Origin: Cloacibacterium rupense
GTDB lineage: Bacteria; Bacteroidota; Bacteroidia; Flavobacteriales; Weeksellaceae
Reading direction: 5' to 3'
Length of the DNA: 64,000 nucleotides
Assembly: GCF_014645495.1 (NCBI RefSeq)
Contig: NZ_BMLV01000002.1
Span: 50,988-114,987 of the forward strand
The translations under genes were made by a program, and so were the position numbers. Positions 1 through 8,804 of the stretch are shown here, piece after piece (the stretch's first letter is position 1; each line of letters begins with the position of its first letter). Under the pieces are notes generated by a model. That model was not told the origin of the DNA, did no database searches, and worked only from the letters and a program-made list of their open reading frames with translations.

Positions 1-1
1 G

Positions 2-439
2 AAATCTGAAAATGCAGAACTCGCCTATTGCACCTATGCAAGATGTGATGAAAATTTACAACCAAAAATCGCAAATTTCGAAGCAGATATAGAGGTAACT
101 TTTGATAATTTATTAAAAACTTGTAGACTTTCACTTCTTGCCTCAATGTATGATTCTGAACGAGTTGGCAAAGAGTTTTTCCCAGAAGGAAGCAAGCGAG
201 AAGACCACGTAATGTGGCTGAATTTACTAAAGAAAATCCCAAAAGGAAAACCACTGAAAAAGACACTAGCCAAATACAGAATGCACGCAACTAGTGTTTC
301 TAGAAAAAAAACCAATATCATGAAAGACCAATATTTGGTATACAAAGATTATATGAATTTTTCTACCCTAAAATCTCTGTATTATACCGCCAATTGGGCT
401 TTCAATGGGTTTATGAAATATTCTAAACTATTTAATTAA
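2..439 (+). CDS. Glycosyltransferase family 2, C-terminal part (5' end outside window)
   Basis: The frame is open from the first bases of the window, so the gene starts upstream and only about 145 C-terminal residues are present. The segment with Arg-Glu-Asp-His followed by MWLNLLKK, then a KYRMHATSVSRKK stretch, resembles the end of GT-A fold family-2 glycosyltransferases, where an acidic residue in an EDH/ExD-type motif is the likely catalytic base and a Tyr-Arg-x-His segment follows. It would add a sugar to a lipid-linked or surface glycan at the inner membrane face. It converges on the carbonic anhydrase gene and the 3' ends overlap by 8 nt. Donor and acceptor cannot be judged. Confidence 0.7.
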   Translation, partial: KSENAELAYCTYARCDENLQPKIANFEADIEVTFDNLLKTCRLSLLASMYDSERVGKEFFPEGSKREDHVMWLNLLKKIPKGKPLKKTLAKYRMHATSVSRKKTNIMKDQYLVYKDYMNFSTLKSLYYTANWAFNGFMKYSKLFN

Positions 440-1121
440 GAATATCTACTTTACCATCATTAAGATGATAATAGCCTCCTACCACTTTCAGTTCACCTTT
501 TTCTATCAACTCTTTTAATTCTGAATTTTGAAGAATTTTCTGAATTTGATGGTCTACATTATAATGAATGGCTTCATCTAATTTTTCGGTTTTCCCTACA
601 AAAGGGGCTACTCCATTTCTAAGCGTTTCTATCAGGTTAGAAATTTCTTTGAGCTCTTTCTCATCAGTGTGATTAGAAATGGCAGCAGTAATTCCTCCAC
701 ATTTTTCGTGCCCAACTACTATTATTAATTTGGTATGTAAATGCTCTACTGCATATTCTAAACTTCCCATCGTCATATCATCATCTAGAGAATTTCCTGC
801 AGTTCTTATCACAAATAAATCACCAATTCCTCTATCAAAAACCAATTCTATAGGCACTCTAGAATCTGAACAACTTACGATGGTTGCAATAGGATGTTGC
901 CCAGAAATTTCTTCCATCATTCTAGCTTTATCCAAATGCGGGAATGCATTTTTATGATGCACAAAATGGTCATTTCCGGCTTTTAAAACTTCTAAAATTT
1001 GATTGGGACCAAGATTTTCTTGTACAGAAACTTCTTTTTGAGAAACTTGATTAGAACTACATCCTGAAAAGCTCAACATTGCGCCTAATAACATCAAAAC
1101 GCCTACATTTACTTTCTTCAT
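432..1121 (-). CDS. Beta-class carbonic anhydrase, predicted lipoprotein
   Basis: Interconverts CO2 and bicarbonate using zinc. The beta-class zinc ligands are visible: CSDSR (Cys and Asp-Arg dyad) and, about 55 residues later, HEKC (His and Cys). The ATG at 1121 gives a lipoprotein signal peptide ending in a lipobox FSGC, so the enzyme is expected on a membrane outside the cytoplasm. An in-frame TTG five codons upstream only adds residues before the signal and is less likely. Most beta-class enzymes are cytoplasmic; an exported lipoprotein form suggests bicarbonate/CO2 or pH handling in the periplasm. It stands alone, facing the glycosyltransferase fragment. Confidence 0.9.
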   Translation of the reverse strand: MKKVNVGVLMLLGAMLSFSGCSSNQVSQKEVSVQENLGPNQILEVLKAGNDHFVHHKNAFPHLDKARMMEEISGQHPIATIVSCSDSRVPIELVFDRGIGDLFVIRTAGNSLDDDMTMGSLEYAVEHLHTKLIIVVGHEKCGGITAAISNHTDEKELKEISNLIETLRNGVAPFVGKTEKLDEAIHYNVDHQIQKILQNSELKELIEKGELKVVGGYYHLNDGKVDILN

Positions 1122-1194
1122 ATTATTTTTTTGCAAAATTATGAAGATTATGAATGGATTCTAGATGATTGTTATCAGTAATTGAAAAAGAATC

Positions 1195-2460
1195 TTACTC
1201 TAAAATTTTCTTCAAAATAAGTTCTGAAGAATTCGGTTGAGTATGCACAAATTTTTCTGCATTTTGACTCATTTCATTCAACAAAATTGAATTTTTAGTT
1301 AATTCTAAAACAAAATCTGCAGCTGATTCTTCTTTAGTAAATGATTTACCTCCATTTTGGGCAATCAAACCATCTGCTTCAGGATTTTTTTTGTATTGAT
1401 TTCCAAATAGTACTGGGATGCCAAAGGTTGCAGCTTCTAAAATATTATGCAATCCTTTATCGTGAAAACCACCTCCAACAATTGCTATATCTGCGTAAGA
1501 ATAGAGTTTTGAGAGTAAGCCAATAGAATCTATAATGAGTATTTGTGTAGTCGTAAAATCGTTAAGTTGTAAAATGGCTTCATTTTCAGTTTTACGATTT
1601 TGCGATTTTGCGATTTCGCTGTAGAGAATTGCGCTTGAAAAGATTTGTTTGAGATTTTGCACTCTTTTCAAATCGTGCGGAGCAATAATCATCTTGAAAT
1701 TTTCTAATTTTTCTGAAAGAATTCTTGCTATTTTTTCTTCTGCTTCCCAAGAACTTCCGAAAACCAACAGTTTTTTATCGGCTTTAAATTCATCAATAAA
1801 TTCCACTGAATTATTCCGATTTTTAATCTGTTTTACCCTATCAAATCTTGTATCTCCCGAAACTGAACCTTTGGTTAAACCAATTCTTTGGGCCAAAGAA
1901 AAAGATTTTTCGGTTTGATGAAAAATCCAATCAACATTCTTTTTCAGTTCATTTACAAACCATTTTCCTTGTGGCTTGAAATACACTTGTTTATCATAAA
2001 ACAATGCGGAAACCACGAAAACTTTTGCCCCGTTTTTCTTTAATTCATCTAAAAGGTGATACCAAAAATCGTATTTTACAGTAAAGAAAATTTCGGGTTT
2101 TACGGCTTTCACAAACTCAGAAATCGTGTTTTTTTTATCAAATGGAAGATAACACAGAATGTCTTCTTTATTTTTTTTCACCACGTTTTCATAACCAGAA
2201 GGCGAAAAAAAAGTGACCAAAACTTTATGATTAGGATATTTTTCTTTCAATTTTTCTAAAACGGGCAATCCTTGTTCATATTCCCCCAAACTTGCAGCGT
2301 GCATCCAAATGACATTGTCGTCTTTAGAAATTTTAGATTCTATAATTTCTAAAGAATGTTTTCTACCTTCTAAACCGCGTTTAATCTTGTCATTGAACCA
2401 TGACAAAACTTTGAACGCTAATTCAAGATGGAAGATGGATATGTTGTAGAGATGCTTCAT
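1195..2460 (-). CDS. waaA: 3-deoxy-D-manno-octulosonic acid (Kdo) transferase WaaA/KdtA
   Basis: Transfers Kdo from CMP-Kdo to lipid A precursor at the cytoplasmic face of the inner membrane. The 421-residue length fits the family. The N-terminal half has the HAASLGEYEQGLPVLEKL block, which holds the conserved acidic catalytic residue, then a YDFWYHLLDELKKNG block. The C-terminal half has the GT-B nucleotide-sugar site with GGGFHDKGLHNILEAA followed by P-VLFG. The ATG directly abuts the stop codon of the preceding DUF1648-type gene, so the two are probably co-transcribed. Confidence in function is high. Confidence 0.95.
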   Translation of the reverse strand: MKHLYNISIFHLELAFKVLSWFNDKIKRGLEGRKHSLEIIESKISKDDNVIWMHAASLGEYEQGLPVLEKLKEKYPNHKVLVTFFSPSGYENVVKKNKEDILCYLPFDKKNTISEFVKAVKPEIFFTVKYDFWYHLLDELKKNGAKVFVVSALFYDKQVYFKPQGKWFVNELKKNVDWIFHQTEKSFSLAQRIGLTKGSVSGDTRFDRVKQIKNRNNSVEFIDEFKADKKLLVFGSSWEAEEKIARILSEKLENFKMIIAPHDLKRVQNLKQIFSSAILYSEIAKSQNRKTENEAILQLNDFTTTQILIIDSIGLLSKLYSYADIAIVGGGFHDKGLHNILEAATFGIPVLFGNQYKKNPEADGLIAQNGGKSFTKEESAADFVLELTKNSILLNEMSQNAEKFVHTQPNSSELILKKILE

Positions 2461-2916
2461 TTATTTATAAATATTTGCAACAATCAAGAAAAAACCAATA
2501 ATGAAAAATAAGCCCAAAATATGTTTTACCATTGGAATTGATTTTTCTGTTTTTTTGAGAGAAATGTTTTTGATATGTTTTTGAAACGTAAAAAATATAA
2601 AAAGAACATATGCAATAATTGTTTTTACAGCCAAAATAGCAATAACTAACTGCACATCTTTGTTTTCTTTGGTAATTTCTACTGGATAATTATTTATTTC
2701 TTTCACATTATATCCTAGAAAAAAATATAATAACAAAGCTAGAATAGGCAAAAGAAAAATAAAATATTTTGAGCCGAAATTATCTGGCTTACCATCAAAC
2801 CCAAAATGAATAGGGATTATCTTTGGCAATTTATTGAAATTCATCAACGTATAACTCCACAATATCAATAATATAGAAATTGAAAATCCATCTAGAAAAC
2901 TAATAATACCACTCAT
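2461..2916 (-). CDS. DUF1648-type small membrane protein
   Basis: A 151-residue protein with four predicted membrane helices (roughly residues 8-25, 50-68, 88-110 and 132-150). The segment LPKIIPIHFGFDGKPDNFGSK between helices one and two matches the hallmark of DUF1648/SdpI-like membrane proteins (pattern LP..IP.H....G..D..G.K). The biochemical function is unknown; some family members are immunity proteins or sit with sensors. The stop codon abuts the waaA start, so it is likely the first gene of a two-gene unit. Start is the ATG at 2916. Confidence 0.75.
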   Translation of the reverse strand: MSGIISFLDGFSISILLILWSYTLMNFNKLPKIIPIHFGFDGKPDNFGSKYFIFLLPILALLLYFFLGYNVKEINNYPVEITKENKDVQLVIAILAVKTIIAYVLFIFFTFQKHIKNISLKKTEKSIPMVKHILGLFFIIGFFLIVANIYK

Positions 2917-2985
2917 TTTTTATGGCTATAAATTACTTTGTAAGCACAAATATGAAACTAATTATATTTAAAACTTTATCTAATT

Positions 2986-3690
2986 CTAAATAACTGTTTT
3001 CACCATTCTCAGTTTGTGCGTATGCTTGTTTTTTTCGGCGTTGTAAATTCCAGAAAAATCTAGAGAATCTATGCGCACTTTTCCGCTGGCATGTATCAAT
3101 TCGAACGGAGAAAGCACCAAACCAACGTGCGAAATAAAACCTGTCTCGTCTTCGAAGAACGCCAAATCGCCTGGTTCACTTTCCTCTACAAAATCTCTGG
3201 CTTCGCCTAGTTCTGCTTGTTTATCCGCATCTCTAGGCAATGCAACGCCATGAATTTTATACACCAATTGAACCAAAGCACTACAATCTATCCCAAAATA
3301 ACTTCTTCCGCCCCATAAATAAGGAACATTTATGAATTTTTTGGCAGTTTCTACCAAACTTTCTCTGATGTTATTTTTATCTATTAAATTTTCAGTTTCA
3401 AAAGCAACTTCGCTGCCTAAAGAAAGCAAATTTCTACCTTCCGGCAAATCAAAAACACCATAAATTTGGGTCACTAAATTTTTAGAAATTTCTGAATTTT
3501 CCTTTTTTAAAACCGAAGAATTTACCCAACCTTCATAACCATCAAAATCCATTTTGATTTTGCTGTACAACCCTTCCGTTTCGATGATTTCGCAGGTTTC
3601 TCCGTACAAAATTTGAGAAGTCATTTCAGATTTCTCAGAAATATCTGCTCTAATTGGCGAAACTGATACGCTGCAGTAGTATTTTTCCAT
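2986..3690 (-). CDS. NlpC/P60 family peptidase with N-terminal SH3 domain
   Basis: Predicted cell-wall endopeptidase cutting gamma-D-glutamyl bonds in peptidoglycan peptides. The first ~60 residues form an SH3b-like region (V-SPIRADIS... EGWVNSSVL). The C-terminal half is the NlpC/P60 papain-like fold: catalytic Cys in YFGIDCSALVQLVY, catalytic His in GFISHVGLVL, and a polar residue in IHASG. The layout resembles the Bacillus YkfC type of recycling enzyme. No signal peptide is visible, so a cytoplasmic peptide-recycling role is possible. The upstream gap to the methyltransferase holds low-complexity repeats. Confidence 0.85.
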   Translation of the reverse strand: MEKYYCSVSVSPIRADISEKSEMTSQILYGETCEIIETEGLYSKIKMDFDGYEGWVNSSVLKKENSEISKNLVTQIYGVFDLPEGRNLLSLGSEVAFETENLIDKNNIRESLVETAKKFINVPYLWGGRSYFGIDCSALVQLVYKIHGVALPRDADKQAELGEARDFVEESEPGDLAFFEDETGFISHVGLVLSPFELIHASGKVRIDSLDFSGIYNAEKNKHTHKLRMVKTVI

Positions 3691-3773
3691 AATCTATTTG
3701 AGATTAAAGAAAAAAGAGCATAGATTAAAGACATTCATCTTTTCTCTTTATTCTTTTCTCTTTGTTCTTAACT
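3691..3773. repeat. Low-complexity AAAGA/TCTTT intergenic repeats
   Basis: Short gap with a purine-rich segment (twice AGATTAAAGA) followed by a pyrimidine-rich segment (repeated CTTTTCTCTTT and CTTTATTC). The two halves are partly complementary and could form a loose hairpin. No reading frame is supported. Confidence 0.4.
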
Positions 3774-4418
3774 TTAAATTTTACGAGCTAAATGAATTCC
3801 GTCTCGCAAAGGTAAAATTACATTTTCAAAATCTGCGTCTTCGGCAATTAATTTATTAACCCATTTAATTTGTTCTGTCTGTTTGTTTCCTTTTTCATCA
3901 AGAACTTTTCCGTACCAAAGCACATTATCTACCATCAAAACACTTCCTGATTTCATTCTTGGCTTTACCAATTTTAGATATTCTGCATAATTTTCTTTAT
4001 CAGCATCAATAAAAATCAAGTCAAAAATATCGTCAGAATCTTTCAAAAATTTTTTAGCATCTTGAAGCTTAAAATCGATTTGAGCAGCAAATTCACTTTC
4101 GATAAAATATTTTTTTGGCAAATAAGCCAAATCTTCATTAACATCTAATGTGGTCAATTTTCCATCTTTTTGCATACCTTCTGCCAAACAAAGCGCAGCA
4201 TAACCTGTAAAAGTACCAATTTCTAATATGTTTTTTGGATTTATCATTTTTGAGATTAAAGAAAGTAACCTGCCCTGCAAATAACCTGAAATCATATGTG
4301 GCTGCGTGGTTTTTTGGTAGGTTTCTTTTCTAAGGCGTTTTAGAATTTCTGGTTCTTTAGAAGCCGTATCTTCTAAATATCTGTCCATTTCAGGGTGCAA
4401 TTCTTCGAAATAACTCAT
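3774..4418 (-). CDS. SAM-dependent O-methyltransferase (family 3, COMT-like)
   Basis: A 214-residue class I methyltransferase. Motif I is NILEIGTFTGYAALCLAEG, followed by TLDVNED and the LIFIDADKENYAEY metal-binding block typical of cation-dependent O-methyltransferases (catechol/caffeoyl-CoA type), then VLMVDNVLWYGKV. It moves a methyl group from S-adenosylmethionine to a hydroxyl on an unknown small substrate, probably in the cytoplasm. It is a single gene divergent from a small membrane protein gene. The substrate cannot be inferred from context. Confidence 0.88.
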   Translation of the reverse strand: MSYFEELHPEMDRYLEDTASKEPEILKRLRKETYQKTTQPHMISGYLQGRLLSLISKMINPKNILEIGTFTGYAALCLAEGMQKDGKLTTLDVNEDLAYLPKKYFIESEFAAQIDFKLQDAKKFLKDSDDIFDLIFIDADKENYAEYLKLVKPRMKSGSVLMVDNVLWYGKVLDEKGNKQTEQIKWVNKLIAEDADFENVILPLRDGIHLARKI

Positions 4419-4451
4419 TTTTTTGTAGTGCGATGATTGGTTGATGTGGTG

Positions 4452-4718
4452 ATGTTTACAAAATTACAGATTTATTTACTTTTCTTTTTAACTTTGGACA
4501 AAATATTCAATTTGAAAACCATCTTCTACCATCCCATCTTCATTTTTTTCATTTGGCCAATATTATTTTTTCCTCTTATTATAATAACAGGTTATGAAAT
4601 TTTCTACAACAATCACTTTAATAAAAATACAAGGAGAAATTTATTTTTAATGTCTTTTGGAACATTATTTTATCTAACTATTGTAGTCTATCTATTTTAC
4701 ATTGTGTCAAAAAAATAA
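4452..4718 (+). CDS. Small hypothetical membrane protein
   Basis: An 88-residue protein, not recognised, with about three hydrophobic stretches (roughly residues 5-16, 27-48 and 63-84) separated by a basic loop KNTRRN. The ATG at 4452 is preferred to a TTG five codons upstream. It is followed after 2 bases by a strong hairpin terminator, which supports its being a transcribed gene. The gap to the divergent methyltransferase start is only 33 bp, so a promoter would have to lie there or inside that gene. Confidence 0.5.
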   Translation: MFTKLQIYLLFFLTLDKIFNLKTIFYHPIFIFFIWPILFFPLIIITGYEIFYNNHFNKNTRRNLFLMSFGTLFYLTIVVYLFYIVSKK

Positions 4719-4720
4719 AA

Positions 4721-4741
4721 AATCCCGAAAAAATCGGGATT
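4721..4741. terminator. Bidirectional hairpin terminator
   Basis: Perfect 8-bp stem AATCCCGA / TCGGGATT with a 5-A loop, between the convergent small membrane protein gene and the OmpA-like gene. A-rich flank on one side and T-rich flank on the other suit both directions. Confidence 0.8.
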
Positions 4742-4765
4742 CTTATTCTGTTAAATTACTTGAAA

Positions 4766-5602
4766 TTATTTTTTCACTGGAGCAATGTCCATCAATTTCA
4801 TAAATTCATCTAGCTTAGGCATAATGATGATTTCTGTTCTACGGTTTTCTGCGCGCCCAGAAACCGAAGCATTGGTAGTTTTAGGATTGTATTCACTTCT
4901 ACCACCAGCAGTAATTCTATTCGGATTTACCCCAAATTGAGTCTGTAAAACTTTAGCAACTGAAGTAGCTCTAAGAGCAGACAAATCCCAGTTGTCTTTT
5001 GGCAAGTTAGCACTTGCCAAAGGTACATTATCTGTATTTCCTTCAATCAAAACGCTGTAAGTATCATAATCATTGATTACTTTCGCTACTTTTCCTAGCA
5101 CATCTTGAGCTGCTGGTAAAATATTATAATCGCCTGACTTATAAAGCATTTTATCTGACAATGAAATCATTACCACACCTTTTAATACTTTAACGTCTAC
5201 ATCTGCATCTGCAACATTGTCTAAACTTCTTTTCAACTTGTTAGATAAAGCCAAATTTAAACTATCATTTTTAGAATTAGTAGAAATTAGACGTTTGATG
5301 TAAGAATTAGATGCATTTATTTCCCCGATTAGTTTATCGATATTGGCAGAACCTTTTCCTGCATTTGAAAGACAAGCATCTAAAGAAGTTTTCAATGCGC
5401 CGTTTTGATCTCTAAGTAAAGCATTTTCACTTGTTAATCCAGCATTAGCAGATTTCAAGTCTTGTATTTCACGTTGTCTTTCTGCTGCACCTTCTATGCA
5501 TTGTTTGTAATTAAGATTTAATGCTTCATACTGTTTCTTGCTTACACATGAGGTAAGAGAAACACCCATAACTGCGATGGTTAAGATTTTAAAAATTCTC
5601 AT
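4766..5602 (-). CDS. OmpA/MotB-domain lipoprotein
   Basis: A 278-residue envelope protein that probably ties the outer membrane to peptidoglycan. The start at 5602 gives a lipoprotein signal with lipobox LTSC. A central heptad-rich segment (QDLKSANAGLTSENALLRDQ) predicts a coiled coil. The C-terminal OmpA-like domain shows EGNTDNVPL, NWDLSALRATSVAKVL, RITAGGRSEYNP and the diaminopimelate-binding type block GRAENRRTEI. An in-frame ATG three codons upstream (5611) is an alternative start. Longer upstream open frame runs into the divergent promoter and is not believed. It is divergent from tilS. Confidence 0.88.
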   Translation of the reverse strand: MRIFKILTIAVMGVSLTSCVSKKQYEALNLNYKQCIEGAAERQREIQDLKSANAGLTSENALLRDQNGALKTSLDACLSNAGKGSANIDKLIGEINASNSYIKRLISTNSKNDSLNLALSNKLKRSLDNVADADVDVKVLKGVVMISLSDKMLYKSGDYNILPAAQDVLGKVAKVINDYDTYSVLIEGNTDNVPLASANLPKDNWDLSALRATSVAKVLQTQFGVNPNRITAGGRSEYNPKTTNASVSGRAENRRTEIIIMPKLDEFMKLMDIAPVKK

Positions 5603-5664
5603 AAATATCATATTTAGATTTAAAATTGATTTCAAATTTACAAAAAGGATTTGTTTATATGGTT

Positions 5665-5672
5665 TATATTTG
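5665..5672 (+). promoter_or_regulatory. -7 box (TATATTTG) ahead of tilS
   Basis: Matches the Bacteroidota -7 consensus TAnnTTTG, about 50 bp before the tilS ATG. No good -33 TTTG at the usual spacing, so the assignment is moderate. Confidence 0.45.
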
Positions 5673-5723
5673 CAAAAAACATACCGTACATTGTTAGACT
5701 TTAACAATTTTAAGAAAATTTTA

Positions 5724-6617
5724 ATGGAATTGGGAGGTGACATCTCTTCCAAAAAATTTCTCTTGGCGGTAAGTGGCGGTGCAGATTCTATGGTGCTGGC
5801 TTCGCTTTTTAAAATTGGTGATTTGAAATTTGAAATTGCGCACATCAATTATCATTTCAGAGATGAAGATTCAAATCTAGACAAAAAAATAGTAGAAGAT
5901 TTTTGTAAAAAAAATGATATTAAATTTCATTTAAAAGACATTTCGGAGGAAGAAAAATCTAAAATGAAATCTTTACAAAATTGGGCAAGAGAAGTACGTT
6001 ACGATTTCTTTTTTAACCTTTTAGTGAAAGAAAACCTAGACTTTATTGTAACTGCACATCATTTGAATGACGAGCTAGAAACCTTTATTATCAATCTTTC
6101 TAGAGGCTCTGGAATTAAAGGATTGAGCGGAATTCCTAAAAATGAAAACCGAATTTTGCGCCCGCTTTTGAGTTTTTCAAAATCTGAGATTTATGCATTT
6201 GCTGAAGAAAACAAAATCGATTTCAGAGAAGATAAAAGCAACCAAAAAGACGATTATCTGAGAAACAAAATCCGAAATCAAATTGTTCCGAAAATGGAAG
6301 AAGTCTTCCCTAATTTTTTGGAGAAATTTGGCGAAAGTCTTGGTTATTTAGATACTGTAAATCGTTTTTTTCAAGAAGAAATCCAAAAAACCTTCGATGA
6401 AATTTTTGTAGAGGGCAATGAATCTGAATTCACCTTGAACAAAACCATTTTATTAAAAAAACACAAAACCATTATCATAGAAATCATCAGAAAATTAGGT
6501 TTCACAGGAATTGAAATCGAAAAAATAATGTCTGCCGAAAACGGAAAGTTCTTCCGAAGCAGTACGCATGAAATCACCATAAAAAGAAAAGAAATTTTCT
6601 GTAAAAAAAGAAATTGA
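5724..6617 (+). CDS. tilS: tRNA(Ile)-lysidine synthetase TilS, short form
   Basis: Joins lysine to C34 of tRNA-Ile(CAU), changing its decoding from Met to Ile, using ATP. The PP-loop motif FLLAVSGGADSMVLAS is near the N terminus, followed by the family blocks TAHHLNDELETFIINLSRGSG, KGLSGIP and LRPLL, and the NxIRNQIVPKM segment. At 297 residues it is clearly shorter than the ~430 typical of the family: it ends shortly after the linker domain and lacks the C-terminal TilS_C domain; only 92 bp separate its stop from dsbD. A TTG at 5691 in frame (LDFNNFKKIL...) is a plausible alternative start that would align better with flavobacterial relatives. Confidence 0.88.
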   Translation: MELGGDISSKKFLLAVSGGADSMVLASLFKIGDLKFEIAHINYHFRDEDSNLDKKIVEDFCKKNDIKFHLKDISEEEKSKMKSLQNWAREVRYDFFFNLLVKENLDFIVTAHHLNDELETFIINLSRGSGIKGLSGIPKNENRILRPLLSFSKSEIYAFAEENKIDFREDKSNQKDDYLRNKIRNQIVPKMEEVFPNFLEKFGESLGYLDTVNRFFQEEIQKTFDEIFVEGNESEFTLNKTILLKKHKTIIIEIIRKLGFTGIEIEKIMSAENGKFFRSSTHEITIKRKEIFCKKRN

Positions 6618-6709
6618 TTTTGTAATTGATAAAGATTTAAAACCTTAAGAAGTCTTTAACATTTTTAATCCGTCGTTTTTTTTACTTTTGTAACTTTAAA
6701 AATTTAAAA

Positions 6710-8749
6710 ATGAAGAAATTTTTGCTCTTGTTTTTCGCGGTTGTCTCTCAACTCTTTTTTTCACAAATAGAAAAACACGTAAAGCTGAATTATGATATAA
6801 AATCTATTGGTGAAAACCAGTATGAAGCCATTATTACCGCCAAAATAGACAACGGTTGGCATATTTATTCCAAAGACATAGACCCTGAAGTTGGCGCTAT
6901 TCCTACGGAAATAAAAATCACTTCTAAAGACATAGAATTGATAGGAAAAGCTACCGAAACTGGCAAAAAAGAAACCTCTTTTTCCGAAGCTTTTGGTGCT
7001 GATCTTACCACACTATCTGGAAATGTAATTTTTAAGCAAAAATTTAAACTCAAAAATCCTGAAAAAGGAAGTTCTGTAGCCGCAGAATTTACCTATCAAA
7101 CTTGTAATGATAAGGTTTGTCTAGCGCCAGAAACTTTAGAATTTGAGAAAAAAATAGAAGGTACAGTTGCCACAACTACAGAAACAAGCACCGAAGAAAC
7201 CCTTACAAAAGACAGCACCAAAACTACAGAAAATGTAAGTCTTGCAACTACATTAAAGGAAGAACAACACGACGGAATTAAGGTAAATAGTTTGGATTTC
7301 AAAAATCCATTAACAGACTGCGGAACCAAAACTACAGAAAATAGAGAAAGTAATCTTTGGATTTTTATTTTAGGCTTTATCGGTGGATTGATAGCATTAC
7401 TTACACCGTGTGTTTTCCCAATGATTCCTTTAACGGTTTCGTTCTTCACCAAAGGACAAAAAGACAAAGCAAAAGGCAAAAGAGATGCCCTACTTTATGG
7501 ATTTTTCATCCTTTTAATTTTTGTTTTATTAAGCGTTCCTTTTCATATCATTGATGGAATTTCAGGGAACATTTTTAATCAAATTTCCACCAATATTTGG
7601 TTAAATTTATTCTTTTTTGCTATTTTCTTATTCTTTGCATTAAGCTTTTTTGGGTACTATGATATCACATTACCAAGTTGGGTAGCCAATAAATCTGCAA
7701 AAGCCGAAGAAGCTGGCGGTTTGATTGGGATTTTCTTTATGGCACTAACTTTAGTAATTGTTTCATTTTCTTGTACCGGACCTATTTTAGGAAGTTTATT
7801 AGGTGGCGTAGCTTCTAGTTCACAAAATGTTCCATTATTGTTAACCTTTGCATTAGCAGGATTCGGTTTGAGTTGGGCTATTGTTTTTGGCTTGTTGGCA
7901 TTATTTCCTCAAGCTTTACAAAGTTTGCCAAAATCTGGCGGTTGGATGAATACGGTAAAAGTAGTTCTAGGTTTCATAGAATTAGCTTTAGCACTCAAAT
8001 TCTTATCAAAAGCAGATTTGGTGTCTAAAACATTCTTATTAAAAAGAGAACTTTTCATAGGAATATGGATTGTAATTGCCATAGCTTTAGCCTTGTATTT
8101 ATTCGGGAAGATTAAGTTTCCTCACGATGATAAAAACGAAAAAATTTCTACGACTAGAAAAATTTTAGGAATTCTAAGTTTTGGATTTGTAGTGTACTTA
8201 GTTCAAGGATTAATACCTGCGGAAAGACCAAAATTACAATTGCTTTCTGGGATTTTGCCTCCAATTAATGTAAGTTATTTCCACGACGAAAAAGATGGAA
8301 TCTTGGGAATGCATCCTGAACACGATTTCTACAAAGCGATAGAACTTGCAAAAAAAGAAAACAAACCTGTTTTGATAGATTTCACTGGTTACGGTTGTGA
8401 AAACTGTAGAAAAATGGAAGAATTTGTTTGGAGTGAACCAGATGTGCTGCCAACTCTGCAAAACGAAGTGGTTTTAGCATCACTATATGTAGATGATAAA
8501 GAAGAATTGCCAGAAACCCAGCAAACCAAAATTGATATGGGCAACGGACAAATGAAAAAGGTAAAAACCATTGGTGATAAATGGAGTATGTTTCAACAAG
8601 TGAATTTTAATAATAATTCTCAGCCGCATTATGTTTTGGTAACACCAGAAGGAAAAGTGATTAACACGCCTGTTTCTGGTTATATGCCAAAAGAAGATTT
8701 CAAAAAATTCTTAGATTGCGGAATTCAGTTTTATAAAAATCAGAAATAA
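6710..8749 (+). CDS. dsbD: Thiol:disulfide interchange protein DsbD-like
   Basis: Moves reducing power from cytoplasmic thioredoxin across the inner membrane to periplasmic thiol proteins and cytochrome c maturation. It has the three-part DsbD layout in 679 residues: signal peptide (to about residue 20), an N-terminal immunoglobulin-like domain with a Cys pair in TCNDKVC, a central membrane domain of about eight helices with the redox cysteines in TPCVFPMIP and SFSCTGPILG, and a C-terminal thioredoxin domain with YGCENCRKMEEF (CxxC). A low-complexity Thr/Glu linker lies at about residues 150-180. It stands alone with a strong terminator. Confidence 0.93.
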   Translation: MKKFLLLFFAVVSQLFFSQIEKHVKLNYDIKSIGENQYEAIITAKIDNGWHIYSKDIDPEVGAIPTEIKITSKDIELIGKATETGKKETSFSEAFGADLTTLSGNVIFKQKFKLKNPEKGSSVAAEFTYQTCNDKVCLAPETLEFEKKIEGTVATTTETSTEETLTKDSTKTTENVSLATTLKEEQHDGIKVNSLDFKNPLTDCGTKTTENRESNLWIFILGFIGGLIALLTPCVFPMIPLTVSFFTKGQKDKAKGKRDALLYGFFILLIFVLLSVPFHIIDGISGNIFNQISTNIWLNLFFFAIFLFFALSFFGYYDITLPSWVANKSAKAEEAGGLIGIFFMALTLVIVSFSCTGPILGSLLGGVASSSQNVPLLLTFALAGFGLSWAIVFGLLALFPQALQSLPKSGGWMNTVKVVLGFIELALALKFLSKADLVSKTFLLKRELFIGIWIVIAIALALYLFGKIKFPHDDKNEKISTTRKILGILSFGFVVYLVQGLIPAERPKLQLLSGILPPINVSYFHDEKDGILGMHPEHDFYKAIELAKKENKPVLIDFTGYGCENCRKMEEFVWSEPDVLPTLQNEVVLASLYVDDKEELPETQQTKIDMGNGQMKKVKTIGDKWSMFQQVNFNNNSQPHYVLVTPEGKVINTPVSGYMPKEDFKKFLDCGIQFYKNQK

Positions 8750-8769
8750 AAACCTCCAAAAAAAACATA

Positions 8770-8804
8770 AACAAACCCTTGCAGAAATTTTGCAAGGGTT
8801 TGTT
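8770..8804. terminator. Bidirectional hairpin terminator
   Basis: 14-bp perfect stem AACAAACCCTTGCA / TGCAAGGGTTTGTT with a 7-nt loop, between convergent dsbD and the response regulator gene, whose stop overlaps the right arm. Confidence 0.85.

Noticed and set aside
5603..5848. Extended N terminus for the OmpA-like lipoprotein
   Set aside because: It would cover the divergent tilS promoter and hide a good lipoprotein signal that begins at 5602.
7096..7479. Long open frame antisense to dsbD
   Set aside because: Ser/Val-rich composition mirrors the opposite strand's Thr/Glu linker; dsbD is a full-length family match in the other frame.
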